From Verrucomicrobiota bacterium (GTDB lineage Bacteria > Verrucomicrobiota > Verrucomicrobiia > Limisphaerales > JADJPG01), in NCBI GenBank assembly GCA_016713365.1, contig JADJPG010000022.1:1-64000 (forward strand): DNA of 64,000 bases, given 5' to 3'. The notes beneath the pieces are model-generated. The model worked only from the letters and a program-made list of their open reading frames with translations. It was not told where the DNA came from and searched no databases. The position numbers were made by a program, and so were the translations under genes. Of this stretch, positions 25,144 to 33,904 are shown one piece after another; the stretch's first letter is position 1; every line of letters begins with the position of its first letter.

Positions 25144-26260
25144 CGCTAAGAGGATTAAAAGTGCAACTGACCACGGTTCCGCCGTGCTGACCGGGATGGA
25201 TCTCCAACACTCCGCCAACCTTCTGGGCTCGATACGTCATGATGCGCAGGCCGAGTCCATTTCGTCGCGAGCCCTCAGGCCGAAAACCGACACCATCGTC
25301 AATGATGCGCAACACAGCTTTGTCGCCCATCGTGCCAAGTAGAATGCTCACCCGATGCGCCTTGCCATGCTTCACGGCGTTATTGATCGCTTCCTGGGCT
25401 AGACGGAACAAATGCGTCGATGCGTTGGGATTGTTCACCATCAAGTTGCTGTCGCATTCGACCGTGCAGGAGATGTGAAACAGCTGCTCCGCCGTCTGGG
25501 CGAGTTCACGGAAGGACTGGCACAAGCGGGTCGATTCGACTTCCACGGGAAACAACCCGCGCGCGAGATTTCGCGTTTGCGCGAGGGCCTCGATGACCAA
25601 CTTGCTGATCTCCGCCGCGTCAGCTGCTTCAGGCAGCTGTTTCGCCACGAGCTTCTTCTCGAGCGCGCGGCTCAGGAAGGTGATTCCCGTCAAATGCTGG
25701 CCCAAGCCATCGTGAATATCCTGGCCAATGCGGGTCTGAATGCGATTGCTGCTTTCCACTACCTCCTTGTCCAGCACTTCACGATCCGTCACATCGCGAA
25801 CCACCGCCAAGGCCGTCCCCGATCCGCGCAACGCAATACGCGTCTCGAAGTAACGCAGCTTGCCCGGCAACAAATACTGACAGCAAAACGTCTGCGGCGC
25901 GCCGGTTCGAAACGCCTTCTCCAGATAATGCATGACGAGCTGACCAATGTGCGTGGTGAGGAGATCCATCACCCGATGGCCTACCACTACTTCGGGGGTG
26001 AGGGCGAACTCGTTATCCGCAGGAGCGTGCAGGCCGAGAACCAGACCGTCCTTGCGCAGTTCAAAAATGAGATCCGAAACCGTGCTGAGCAGCGCCTGGT
26101 TGAACTCCTCACTCCGCTGCAGCGCTTCGTGAACGTGAGCCAAGTCGGAAAAGCCTTCCGCTGCCTTGGCGGGCTCGGCGGAACCAGATGCAGCAGGAGC
26201 GGCGGCCCTTCCATTGGCCGGTCGGTTGCCCACACTGCTGAAGTCCTTCGCGGTTATCAT
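25133..26260 (-). CDS. NarX-type (HisKA_3) sensor histidine kinase, cytoplasmic
   Basis: A 375-residue kinase without membrane helices. A PAS-like sensor (about residues 45-170) is followed by the HisKA_3 dimer helix with the phosphohistidine in IGQDIHDGLGQHLTGITFL, and a HATPase domain with LAQEAINNAVKHGKA (N box), IIDDGVGF and GLGLRIMTYRAQKVGG (G boxes). It senses an unknown internal signal and phosphorylates the overlapping response regulator. An inverted repeat lies 29 bp upstream of the start. Confidence 0.92.
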   Translation of the reverse strand: MITAKDFSSVGNRPANGRAAAPAASGSAEPAKAAEGFSDLAHVHEALQRSEEFNQALLSTVSDLIFELRKDGLVLGLHAPADNEFALTPEVVVGHRVMDLLTTHIGQLVMHYLEKAFRTGAPQTFCCQYLLPGKLRYFETRIALRGSGTALAVVRDVTDREVLDKEVVESSNRIQTRIGQDIHDGLGQHLTGITFLSRALEKKLVAKQLPEAADAAEISKLVIEALAQTRNLARGLFPVEVESTRLCQSFRELAQTAEQLFHISCTVECDSNLMVNNPNASTHLFRLAQEAINNAVKHGKAHRVSILLGTMGDKAVLRIIDDGVGFRPEGSRRNGLGLRIMTYRAQKVGGVLEIHPGQHGGTVVSCTFNPLSDEN

Positions 26261-26288
26261 GGGCGCACGTCAAAAATCCGTTCTCGAT

Positions 26289-26311
26289 TGAAACATGTCT
26301 TGTTTGTTTCA
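26289..26311. promoter_or_regulatory. Inverted repeat upstream of the kinase gene
   Basis: TGAAACA and TGTTTCA form a perfect 7-bp inverted repeat around a 9-base spacer, 29 bp before the kinase ATG. It may be the operator for autoregulation by the LuxR-type partner or another factor. This is inference from position and symmetry. Confidence 0.4.
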
Positions 26312-26483
26312 TCGGCAACCCCGAGTGGGAACCTTAACGATTTACCCTCCTACTGACGGAAGAAATCTTCGACGCAAACAGACGGCATCAAAGCCATCGA
26401 GAACTGTCCATGAACGGGACACTCCCTGCGAAACGCTCCGAATCTGTGGCTGAATTCGTGACTCGTGAGCGCCGGAACTCGAC

Positions 26484-27635
26484 TCAGATGTTCACGCCAA
26501 ACAATCGCTGGTACTCCTGAACCGCAAATCGATCCGTCATGCAGGCAAGGTAATCGCACACCGAACGCGGCCAACCTTCCTTTCGAGCGCGCTTGCGAAA
26601 CTCTGGCCCAATCTCCTTCGGTCGTTCACTGAAGTAGCGGAACAGCTCCTCCAGCATCCGCACGGCCCTGCGGTTCGGTTCGTGAACCTCCGGGTTGTAG
26701 TAAAGGTTTTGGTAGAGATATTTCCTGAGCTCCAAGTTGGCGAGGCGACGCTCGGTGCTGTAGCGAATGAGCGGCTTGGCCTGCAACCGGACATCGTCGG
26801 CTGATTTAACTCCGGACTCGGCAATGGCGGCTTCGGAGATTTCCACGACGTCCTTCACCTGATCGTCGATGATGCAGCGAATGATGTAGTAACGACGGCT
26901 CTCATCCGGCAGCTCTCCGAACTCCTTCTTCACGCGCACCGCCGCTTGTCGCCACGCGCGGATATCCTTTCCCAGCTTCTTTTCGCAGAGCAAACGCGCC
27001 GACAATCCGTCATCCAAGTCGTGACTGTAATACGTTATCTCGTCCGCGAGATTCGCCACTTGGGCTTCCAGCGATGACGAACGCGCCTTGAAGTCGGGTC
27101 TTTGCCCCGGGCGATCGTAACTCGTGAAATGCTTGGCCAATCCTTCGCGCACTTCCCACGAAAGGTTTAGCCCCGGAAACAATGGATACTTCTGCTCCAG
27201 AAACTCCACCACACGCAGGCTCTGGCGATTGTGCTCAAATCCCCCGTGCTTCCGCATCAACCGGTCCAACGCCACTTCGCCCGTATGACCAAATGGGGAG
27301 TGCCCAAGGTCATGGGCGAGTGCGATGGTCTCGGTGAGATCTTCATTGAGACGCAGTGCGCGGGAGATGTTACGAGCGATCGCCGCCACTTCCATCGTGT
27401 GTGTCAGACGCGTCCGCAAGTGATCGCCAGTTCCGTTCAGGAACACCTGCGTCTTGTATTCCAATCGCCGGAATGCCCGCGAATGGATGACTCGGTCGCG
27501 GTCGCGTTGATATTGGGTTCGAAACTCCGGCGGTGCCTCTTCGTGAATTCGCCCGCGACTGTCCGCGCTGAACTGCGCGTAGGAGGCCAGCATCAACCGC
27601 TCACGTTGCTCCAGCTCCGTTCTATAGCAAGGCAT
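26484..27635 (-). CDS. dgt: dGTPase-like HD-domain triphosphohydrolase
   Basis: A 383-residue protein with the features of the dNTP triphosphohydrolase family: SRAFRRLEYKTQVF and RTRLTHTMEVAAIARNI, the HD motif in ALAHDLGHSPFGHTGE, and the third metal site in YYSHDLDDGL. It removes triphosphate from dGTP (or other dNTPs) and so controls nucleotide pools. It stands alone between the two-component operon and ispH, 53 bp from the ispH stop. The length fits the shorter (type 2) members of the family. Confidence 0.92.
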   Translation of the reverse strand: MPCYRTELEQRERLMLASYAQFSADSRGRIHEEAPPEFRTQYQRDRDRVIHSRAFRRLEYKTQVFLNGTGDHLRTRLTHTMEVAAIARNISRALRLNEDLTETIALAHDLGHSPFGHTGEVALDRLMRKHGGFEHNRQSLRVVEFLEQKYPLFPGLNLSWEVREGLAKHFTSYDRPGQRPDFKARSSSLEAQVANLADEITYYSHDLDDGLSARLLCEKKLGKDIRAWRQAAVRVKKEFGELPDESRRYYIIRCIIDDQVKDVVEISEAAIAESGVKSADDVRLQAKPLIRYSTERRLANLELRKYLYQNLYYNPEVHEPNRRAVRMLEELFRYFSERPKEIGPEFRKRARKEGWPRSVCDYLACMTDRFAVQEYQRLFGVNI

Positions 27636-27688
27636 GGAAGATTTCGTTTAACCCGATCTGAAATCGCAAAGCCACAGCAACCCAACGC

Positions 27689-28927
27689 TCAGTTCGCGAG
27701 GACCTCTTGGACGGAAATTCCACGCAGCTCGAACAAGCGCCGAATCGTGTCCTCAATCAAATTGTTCGGGCATGATGCACCGGCCGTGATTCCCACCGTG
27801 ATATCGCCGCTGGGCAGCCAGTCCTTCGTCTCCACTTCCTTGTGCTGGTGCTGATTGTAGTGCTGGATGGACTTGTCCGAAACCATCTTGGCCGCGTTCT
27901 TGATGAAGAAGGTCGGGAGCTTCGCCTCACCCATTTCCGCGAGATGAGACGTGTTCGATGAATTGTAGCCTCCGATCACGAGCAGCAGGTCCAGCGGCTG
28001 CGCGAGCAGCTTCTGCAATGCGTCCTGACGGTCCTGCGTCGCCCCACAAATCGTGTCAAAGAACCGGAAGTGTTTATCCAGCTCCGCGGTGCCGTACTTT
28101 TTCTCCATCGCGGCCCGCAGACGGCGCTGCACTTCCTCCGTCTCACCCCGGAGCATAGTAGTCTGATTCGCGACCCCCACCGCCGTCAGGTGCACATCCG
28201 GATCAAATCCTGCCGAGTAAGCTCCTTTGAACTTGTTGAGAAACTCCTGTTTATCGCCACCGTTGAGGATGTAATTGCAGACATAATCCGTCTCAGCCAG
28301 CGTGAAAACGACGAGGTAGTGACCGCCGCCATTCGCCGTCGCACGGGAACTCGTCGCCTTCGTTTCCTCATGCCACGCCTTGCCGTGAATGATGCTCGTG
28401 ACCGAATCATTCGCGTACTGCCGGACGCGCTTCCACACACTCATCACGTCGCCGCATGTCGTGTCCACAAACTGGCAGCCACGCTCCTTGAGCTGGTTCA
28501 TAATCGCCATTTCCGCGCCGAACGCCGGAATGATGACGACGTCGCCCTTTTTCAATTCCTCGATGTCAGCGTTCTTTTCCTTCCCGGACAAAAAGCGAAT
28601 GCCCATCTCGCGGAGCTGATCGTTCACCTCAGGATTATGGATAATCTCGCCAAGGATATAAATCGGCTGGTCGGGAAACACCTTCCGGGCGGCATACGCC
28701 AAATCAATCGCCCGCTCTACGCCGTAGCAAAAGCCAAACTCCTTCGCCAGCTTCACCGTCATGCCGCCAGCCGACAGCACATGACCGCGGGCGCGAATAC
28801 GATCCACCAACTCGCTTCGGTAGTGAGAGAGGACCTGAGCTTGAACCGCTTCCATGATGTCCGGCCGCCGGAGATTGATCTTCGGCGGTGGCACGGGCGC
28901 GACAGGCGTTTGCGAATTCATAGACAC
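27689..28927 (-). CDS. ispH: 4-hydroxy-3-methylbut-2-enyl diphosphate reductase
   Basis: A 412-residue protein, longer than E. coli IspH (about 316), with the three iron-sulfur cysteines in AKEFGFCYGVERAI, FVDTTCGDV and GASCPNNLIEDTI. The inserted region around DKQEFLNKFKGAYSAGFDPD and the long N-terminus are typical of the plant/cyanobacterial type. It performs the last step of the MEP pathway, giving IPP and DMAPP. IPP feeds the ispB product encoded near the left end. It is a single gene, divergent from dsbD. Confidence 0.95.
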   Translation of the reverse strand: MSMNSQTPVAPVPPPKINLRRPDIMEAVQAQVLSHYRSELVDRIRARGHVLSAGGMTVKLAKEFGFCYGVERAIDLAYAARKVFPDQPIYILGEIIHNPEVNDQLREMGIRFLSGKEKNADIEELKKGDVVIIPAFGAEMAIMNQLKERGCQFVDTTCGDVMSVWKRVRQYANDSVTSIIHGKAWHEETKATSSRATANGGGHYLVVFTLAETDYVCNYILNGGDKQEFLNKFKGAYSAGFDPDVHLTAVGVANQTTMLRGETEEVQRRLRAAMEKKYGTAELDKHFRFFDTICGATQDRQDALQKLLAQPLDLLLVIGGYNSSNTSHLAEMGEAKLPTFFIKNAAKMVSDKSIQHYNQHQHKEVETKDWLPSGDITVGITAGASCPNNLIEDTIRRLFELRGISVQEVLAN

Positions 28928-29046
28928 TGGAACTTAGCAAGTGGCTCGGATCCGTCGAGCACAAAGCCGGGGCGCCACATCGCCCTCGTCCGCATCAATT
29001 CCCAAATACGTTGGAATATCCGTAAGGTTCAGGCATCTAATCCTAC

Positions 29047-30861
29047 ATGCCATTGATGCATCGTCTTGCCGTGCTCCTTGTCCTGGCCTTCGCAGCCGTC
29101 TCCGCGAGCGCTGCCAACACCACGGCGCGCCTGCTCCTTTCCCACACCTCAGCCAAACCGGGCGAAACCGTTTGGGCCGGTGTGCTGCTGCAAATGGCGC
29201 CCAAGTGGCACACCTATTGGGAGAACGGCGGCGACTCCGGCGCCGCTACCAAAGTCGACTGGACCCTGCCCGCCGGGATCACCGCCGGGGAAATCCTGTG
29301 GCCGGTGCCGGAGAAGTATGAAGCCGCCGGACTCATCACCTACGTTTACCATGATGAAATTGTCCTACTCATCCCGCTTTCCGTCGCGCCCTCGGCGACC
29401 GCGGGCAAGGCCGACCTCAGCGCACTGGCTTCATGGCTGGAATGTTCCGAACTCTGCCTACCTGCTAAATCGAAGGTCGCGGCCAGCCTGACCATCGGAA
29501 CCGAATCCGTCACCTCTCCACAAGCAGCACGAATCGAAGCGGCCAAGAAAGCCCTGCCGCAGCCCAAGCCATCCTCCTTCGCAAAAGCATGGTGGGAGTC
29601 GGCAGCGGACGGTGACAAGCGCCCGCTTCTCATCGAATGGCCCGTCACCGCCGGCGCTCTTGAATCGGATTTCTTCCCGCACACCTCGACGAATGTCACC
29701 GTTTCCGCCTCCACCGAATTCGTCGCCACCAACGCCGGAACAATTCGGCTGCGCAAACAAGTTGAAAAACTTGGAGCGACTTGGCCTTCCGAGATCGCCG
29801 GCGTGATCGTGCAGCGCGAACCCGGCGCCGAGACTCTGAGCGCTAGCTTCATTAAGCTGGCGATCGGAGACACCAGTTCAGCAACCCCATCCTCAACACC
29901 CTCCGCCTTAGGTAACGTTGAAACAAAATCCCTGTTCGCGTGGCTCGCCTACGCTTTCCTCGGCGGCTTGATCCTCAACGTCATGCCCTGCGTTCTCCCA
30001 GTGATCGCCCTGAAGATTCTCGGCTTCGTAAGTCAGAGTCGGGAGAACCCGAAAAGGGTGCGCACGCTGGGACTGCTCTACACGCTCGGCGTTCTGGTTT
30101 CGTTCCTCATCCTCTCTGGCATCATCATCGGGCTGCGGCTTGCGGGGCAAAAAGCCGGGTGGGGAATCCAGTTTAGCAATCCTCAGTTTGTAATCGTGCT
30201 CGCGGTCGTAGTCACGCTGGTGGCCTTAAACCTCTTCGGCGTCTTTGAAGTTACCCTGGGCGGAGGCGCGCTGGACGCGGCGAGCGAAGCGGCTTCTCGT
30301 CACGGCGGTGGCGGTGCCTTCATGAACGGTGTGCTGGCCACAGTGCTCGCGACCCCCTGCACCGCGCCGTTCCTCGGGGCCGCACTCGGATTCGCGTCCG
30401 TGCAACCCGCTCCCGTCATCGTGCTGTTCTTCCTAACCATTGGGCTTGGTCTGGCCTTTCCGTATCTTCTGTTGAGTTGGAATCCGACGTGGTTGAAGTT
30501 TCTTCCCAAGCCAGGAGCGTGGATGGAACGTTTCAAAGTGGCGATGGGCTTTCCGATGCTCGCCACGGCGCTCTGGCTGTGGTGTCTCACCTGCAACGTT
30601 TCCGTCAAACCCGCGCTCGAGAGCAAAGCTGTGCTGGAAAAACTTGCAGGCATCAATGCCCTCGGCCTCGTCGCTGACTACACCAGCTACTCGCCGGTCA
30701 TCAGCGCTGAACTGGAACGTTTCGGACGCGGTGGCGTTCCGCTAGTTGTCGTGTACCCTGCTGACGCCAGCCAACCGCCGCTTGTCCTGCCCGAGCCTCT
30801 GCCGTATCCCGCTCCCTACACCCCCACAATCCTTGAAGCATTGGGCAAAGCGGTGAAATGA
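29047..30861 (+). CDS. dsbD: DsbD/ScsB-like thiol-disulfide transporter with apparent internal deletion
   Basis: A 604-residue exported protein: signal peptide, periplasmic N-terminal domain (about 20-280; Cys pair in ECSELCLPAK), then a CcdA-like membrane core with the redox cysteines in LNVMPCVLPVIALK and LATPCTAPFLGAALG. Near residue 510 the helix GFPMLATALWL runs straight into WCLTCNVSVKPALESKAVLEKL, which is the CxxC region of the C-terminal thioredoxin domain. Relatives have roughly 100-130 residues here (one or two helices and the first thioredoxin strands). The frame is intact on both sides. A redoxin gene follows 34 bp downstream. Confidence 0.85.
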   Translation: MPLMHRLAVLLVLAFAAVSASAANTTARLLLSHTSAKPGETVWAGVLLQMAPKWHTYWENGGDSGAATKVDWTLPAGITAGEILWPVPEKYEAAGLITYVYHDEIVLLIPLSVAPSATAGKADLSALASWLECSELCLPAKSKVAASLTIGTESVTSPQAARIEAAKKALPQPKPSSFAKAWWESAADGDKRPLLIEWPVTAGALESDFFPHTSTNVTVSASTEFVATNAGTIRLRKQVEKLGATWPSEIAGVIVQREPGAETLSASFIKLAIGDTSSATPSSTPSALGNVETKSLFAWLAYAFLGGLILNVMPCVLPVIALKILGFVSQSRENPKRVRTLGLLYTLGVLVSFLILSGIIIGLRLAGQKAGWGIQFSNPQFVIVLAVVVTLVALNLFGVFEVTLGGGALDAASEAASRHGGGGAFMNGVLATVLATPCTAPFLGAALGFASVQPAPVIVLFFLTIGLGLAFPYLLLSWNPTWLKFLPKPGAWMERFKVAMGFPMLATALWLWCLTCNVSVKPALESKAVLEKLAGINALGLVADYTSYSPVISAELERFGRGGVPLVVVYPADASQPPLVLPEPLPYPAPYTPTILEALGKAVK

Positions 30862-30895
30862 CAAACTCACAATTACATGCTACCGATGACCTGAG

Positions 30896-31499
30896 ATGAA
30901 AAATCTATTCCTCGCAACTTTGCTACTGATGGCAAACTTCGTCGCCGCTCTTGCGGACGCCCAGACGGGTAAACCCGCGCCCGACTTCGCTGCTTGCGAT
31001 CTGAATGGCAAGACCCACAAGCTCTCCGACTTCAAAGGCAAGATCGTCGTTCTCGAATCGTACAATCTCGACTGCCCGTTCTGCGCAAATCATTTCACGA
31101 CCGGCGCGATGCAGGAACTACAAGCCGAAGCCACGAGCAAAGGTGTGGTGTGGCTCGTCGTGAATTCATCCAATCCCAAGAGCCCCAGCCATCGCAGCAC
31201 GGCCGCCGCGAAGAAGGAATGGGCGGCGCAAAGGATGAAGGCCACCGCGTGGATTGACGACAGCGACGGCAAGCTGGGCAAGGCTTATGGACTTAAAGTG
31301 ACGCCACACATGATCGTCATCAATGCGAGCGGCGAAGTCGCTTACAATGGTGCCATCGACGATGCAGCAGTGACTGACGGAGATCCCCGCAAAGCCCGCA
31401 ACTACATCCGCGAAGCCATTCAGGCCCTTCAGGCGGGAAAGCCGGATCGCCGTCAGCCGCACCAAGCCCTACGGCTGCGGCATCAATTACGCGAACTAG
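30896..31499 (+). CDS. Secreted thioredoxin-like redoxin (frameshifted at the end)
   Basis: A secreted protein with a signal peptide and an AhpC/TSA-redoxin fold: KPAPDFAACDLNGKTHKLSDFKGKIVVLESYN, the active CxxC in LDCPFCANH, and KVTPHMIVINASGEVAYNG. At 31444-31445 one extra G shifts the frame; the neighbouring frame gives IAVSRTKPYGCGINYAN and a TAG at 31497, the usual end of this family, for a total of about 200 residues. As the sequence stands the frame continues to 31540. It probably works with the upstream DsbD-like protein in periplasmic thiol exchange. Confidence 0.82.
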
Positions 31500-31545
31500 C
31501 GTTACACCTCACTTTTTCACTCATCGAAGAGGGTTCTTGAAATTT

Positions 31546-31576
31546 TTGTTTTCTCCGAGCCCTTCCCGCCTATACT
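31546..31576 (+). promoter_or_regulatory. Possible promoter of the glucose-dehydrogenase-like gene
   Basis: TATACT (31571-31576) is a good -10 element 67 bp before the ATG. The best -35 match is TTGTTT (31546-31551), at a long 19-base spacing. The stretch around it is AT-rich compared with the surroundings. Confidence 0.3.
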
Positions 31577-31643
31577 CCTCCGACCAACTCCCGCAGCTTG
31601 GACGAAACGTTCGAGGACTAAGCGGTGTTGCCATTAATCGAAG

Positions 31644-32774
31644 ATGAATCACGGAACCATGAAAGCGGTCGGCGTCATTCCCACAAAGAAGGAAGTCGCC
31701 CTGCTCCAGCAAGCCATCCCTGGAATTTCCAAGCCCACCGAACTCAAGGTGCGCACGCTCGATGTCGGCATCTGCGGCACGGACCGCGAGATCTGCTCGT
31801 TCGCCTACGGCACGCCACCGGATGGCTCGGAGTTTCTCGTGCTCGGCCACGAAGCCGTGGGTGAAGTGGTCGAGACCGGTTCCGGCGTCAAAAAGTTCAA
31901 GGTCGGCGACCTCGTCGTTCCCACCGTGCGCCGTCCGTGCCCGCATCCGCACTGCCCGTCCTGCCGCGATGCACGACAGGACTTCTGCTTCACTGGTGAT
32001 TTCACCGAACGCGGCATCAAGATGACGCACGGTTACATGACCGAGTTTTTTGTGGAGGACGAATCGCACCTGAACATCGTGCCGCGTGAGTTGCGCGACG
32101 TCGCCGTGCTCGTCGAACCGCTCACCGTCGCCGAGAAGGCTCTCGCGCAGGTCTGGCAGGTTCAACAACGTCTGCCGTGGAACAACCCGAACGGCGAAGA
32201 ATCCGAACGCGGCAAGGGCAAGACCGCCGTCGTCCTCGGGGCCGGACCGGTCGGCATCCTCGGTGCGATGGCGCTCGTGGTGAACGGTTTCAAGACCTAC
32301 GTCTATTCACGTTCCGCCGAGCCGAATCCAAAGGCCGATCTCGTGAACTCCATCGGCGCAAAATACATTTCGTCCGACACCACGTCGCCCGAGGCGTTCG
32401 CCAAAATGGTGGGCAACATCGACCTCGTTTACGAAGCCGTTGGCGTCGCGAAGATCTCCTTCGACGTGATGAAAGTTCTCGGCTTGAACGGCATCTTTGT
32501 CTTCACCGGCATCCCGCCGCACAAGCCGGCCATCGGCATCGAGGCTGATTCGCTCATGCGCCAGGTCGTGTTGATGAACCAGGCCATCATCGGCACCGTG
32601 AACGCGGATCGGCCGGCCTTCGAGAACGCCATCCGCCACCTCGGCATCTTCAAGCAACGCTGGCCGCAAGCGCTCGCAAAAGTCATCACCAGCCGTCATC
32701 CGATCGAGAATTACCGCGAACTGCTGCTCGGCAAGGCGACCGGCATCAAGAACGTGATCAGCATTGGCAAGTAA
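31644..32774 (+). CDS. Zinc-dependent glucose 1-dehydrogenase-like protein
   Basis: A 376-residue medium-chain dehydrogenase. The catalytic zinc site is in VGICGTDREI and VLGHEAVGEV, the structural zinc site is the cysteine group CPHPHCPSCRDARQDFC, and the nucleotide-binding turn is VLGAGPVGILGAMA. The spacing and the EPLTVAEKAL region fit the glucose 1-dehydrogenase group known from archaea and some bacteria. It would oxidise an aldose to the lactone with NAD(P). The ATG at 31644 is used; one at 31659 is also possible. The pta gene follows 68 bp later. Confidence 0.87.
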   Translation: MNHGTMKAVGVIPTKKEVALLQQAIPGISKPTELKVRTLDVGICGTDREICSFAYGTPPDGSEFLVLGHEAVGEVVETGSGVKKFKVGDLVVPTVRRPCPHPHCPSCRDARQDFCFTGDFTERGIKMTHGYMTEFFVEDESHLNIVPRELRDVAVLVEPLTVAEKALAQVWQVQQRLPWNNPNGEESERGKGKTAVVLGAGPVGILGAMALVVNGFKTYVYSRSAEPNPKADLVNSIGAKYISSDTTSPEAFAKMVGNIDLVYEAVGVAKISFDVMKVLGLNGIFVFTGIPPHKPAIGIEADSLMRQVVLMNQAIIGTVNADRPAFENAIRHLGIFKQRWPQALAKVITSRHPIENYRELLLGKATGIKNVISIGK

Positions 32775-32842
32775 GCGGGAGCCGGTGTCGCGACCCTGAT
32801 TGCGAGTTGCGCTTTCCGCACTCCTCCGCTACTTAACTCGTC

Positions 32843-33904
32843 ATGCGATTCATAGGTAGCATCATCGAAAAGCTTCAGCGGCATCCGAAGCGCGTCGTCT
32901 TCCCGGAAGGGACGGAACCGCGCATCCTGCAAGCCGCACGGCAGTTCTATTCGCTGCGCCTTGGAGCCCCGATCCTTCTGGGAGATCGCACCCAGATCAA
33001 GCAAGCCGCCGCGAGCCTGAATGTTTCGCTGGAAGGCGTCCGCATCATCATTCCCGCCGAGAGCGAAGATTTGGACACTTTCGCGCAACGCTACGAAATG
33101 CTCCGCCGTTTCAAGGGTGTGAAAGTCACCGAGGCGCGCGAGGCGATGCTGAATCCGAATTACTACGGCGCGATGATGGTGGCAATGCACCAGGCGGACG
33201 GCTTCATTTCGGGTGCCAGCGAATTCACTGGCAGCACCCTGCGACCACTCTTCCAAATCATCAAAGTCGCACCGCAGGCCACCACCGCGTCCAGCTGCAT
33301 GATCATGGAAGTGGAAGACACGCGTTTCGGTGAGAACGGCGTGATGTTTCTCGCGGACTGCGGCGTCATTCCCGAGCCAACGGTCGATCAACTCGCCGAC
33401 ATCGCCGTTTCGACCGCCGCGCTTTCGAAGCAACTGCTTGGCATCCGGCCGCGTGTCGCCATGCTCTCTTACTCCACGAAGGGCAGCGCCACACATCCGA
33501 CGATTGGTCGTGTTCAGGCCGCCACTGCGCTGGCGCAGCAGAAGGCTGCACAGAAAGGTTTGGAGGCGGACTTCGATGGTGAACTTCAAGTGGACTCCGC
33601 ACTCATCCCGGAGATCGCCAGCCGCAAGCTGCCCGAGAGCAAGGTCGGCGGTCGCGCGAATGTTCTCATCTTTCCCGATCTCAATTCCGGTAACATCGCG
33701 AGCAAGCTCGTTCAACACGTCGCGCGCGCGAATGCTTACGGACAAATTCTCCTCGGCCTCGATCGGCCGGCGGCGGATGTTTCCCGCGGTTCCAGTGCCC
33801 ACGACATTCTCGGCGTGGCCGCCATCGTCGGACTGCAATCGATTGCCTACAACGAACTGTATCCCGAAGCCGGCAAGAAGCTACCCGGGGAGGACAAGGC
33901 ATGA
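32843..33904 (+). CDS. pta: Phosphate acetyltransferase (catalytic domain only)
   Basis: A 353-residue PTA_PTB-type enzyme with PKRVVFPEGTEPRILQAA at the start, the central ADGFISGASEFTGSTLRPLFQIIK, MLSYSTKGSATHPTIGRV and NVLIFPDLNSGNIASKLVQ. It interconverts acetyl-CoA and acetyl phosphate. The length is that of the bare catalytic domain; the N-terminal P-loop/DRTGG part present in long enterobacterial Pta is absent and is instead the next gene, which overlaps by 4 bp. No acetate kinase gene is in the window. Confidence 0.93.
   Translation: MRFIGSIIEKLQRHPKRVVFPEGTEPRILQAARQFYSLRLGAPILLGDRTQIKQAAASLNVSLEGVRIIIPAESEDLDTFAQRYEMLRRFKGVKVTEAREAMLNPNYYGAMMVAMHQADGFISGASEFTGSTLRPLFQIIKVAPQATTASSCMIMEVEDTRFGENGVMFLADCGVIPEPTVDQLADIAVSTAALSKQLLGIRPRVAMLSYSTKGSATHPTIGRVQAATALAQQKAAQKGLEADFDGELQVDSALIPEIASRKLPESKVGGRANVLIFPDLNSGNIASKLVQHVARANAYGQILLGLDRPAADVSRGSSAHDILGVAAIVGLQSIAYNELYPEAGKKLPGEDKA

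Noticed and set aside
32711..33838. A 375-codon frame antisense to pta
   Set aside because: Shadow of pta; the real gene has a full motif set and an ATGA junction with its partner.
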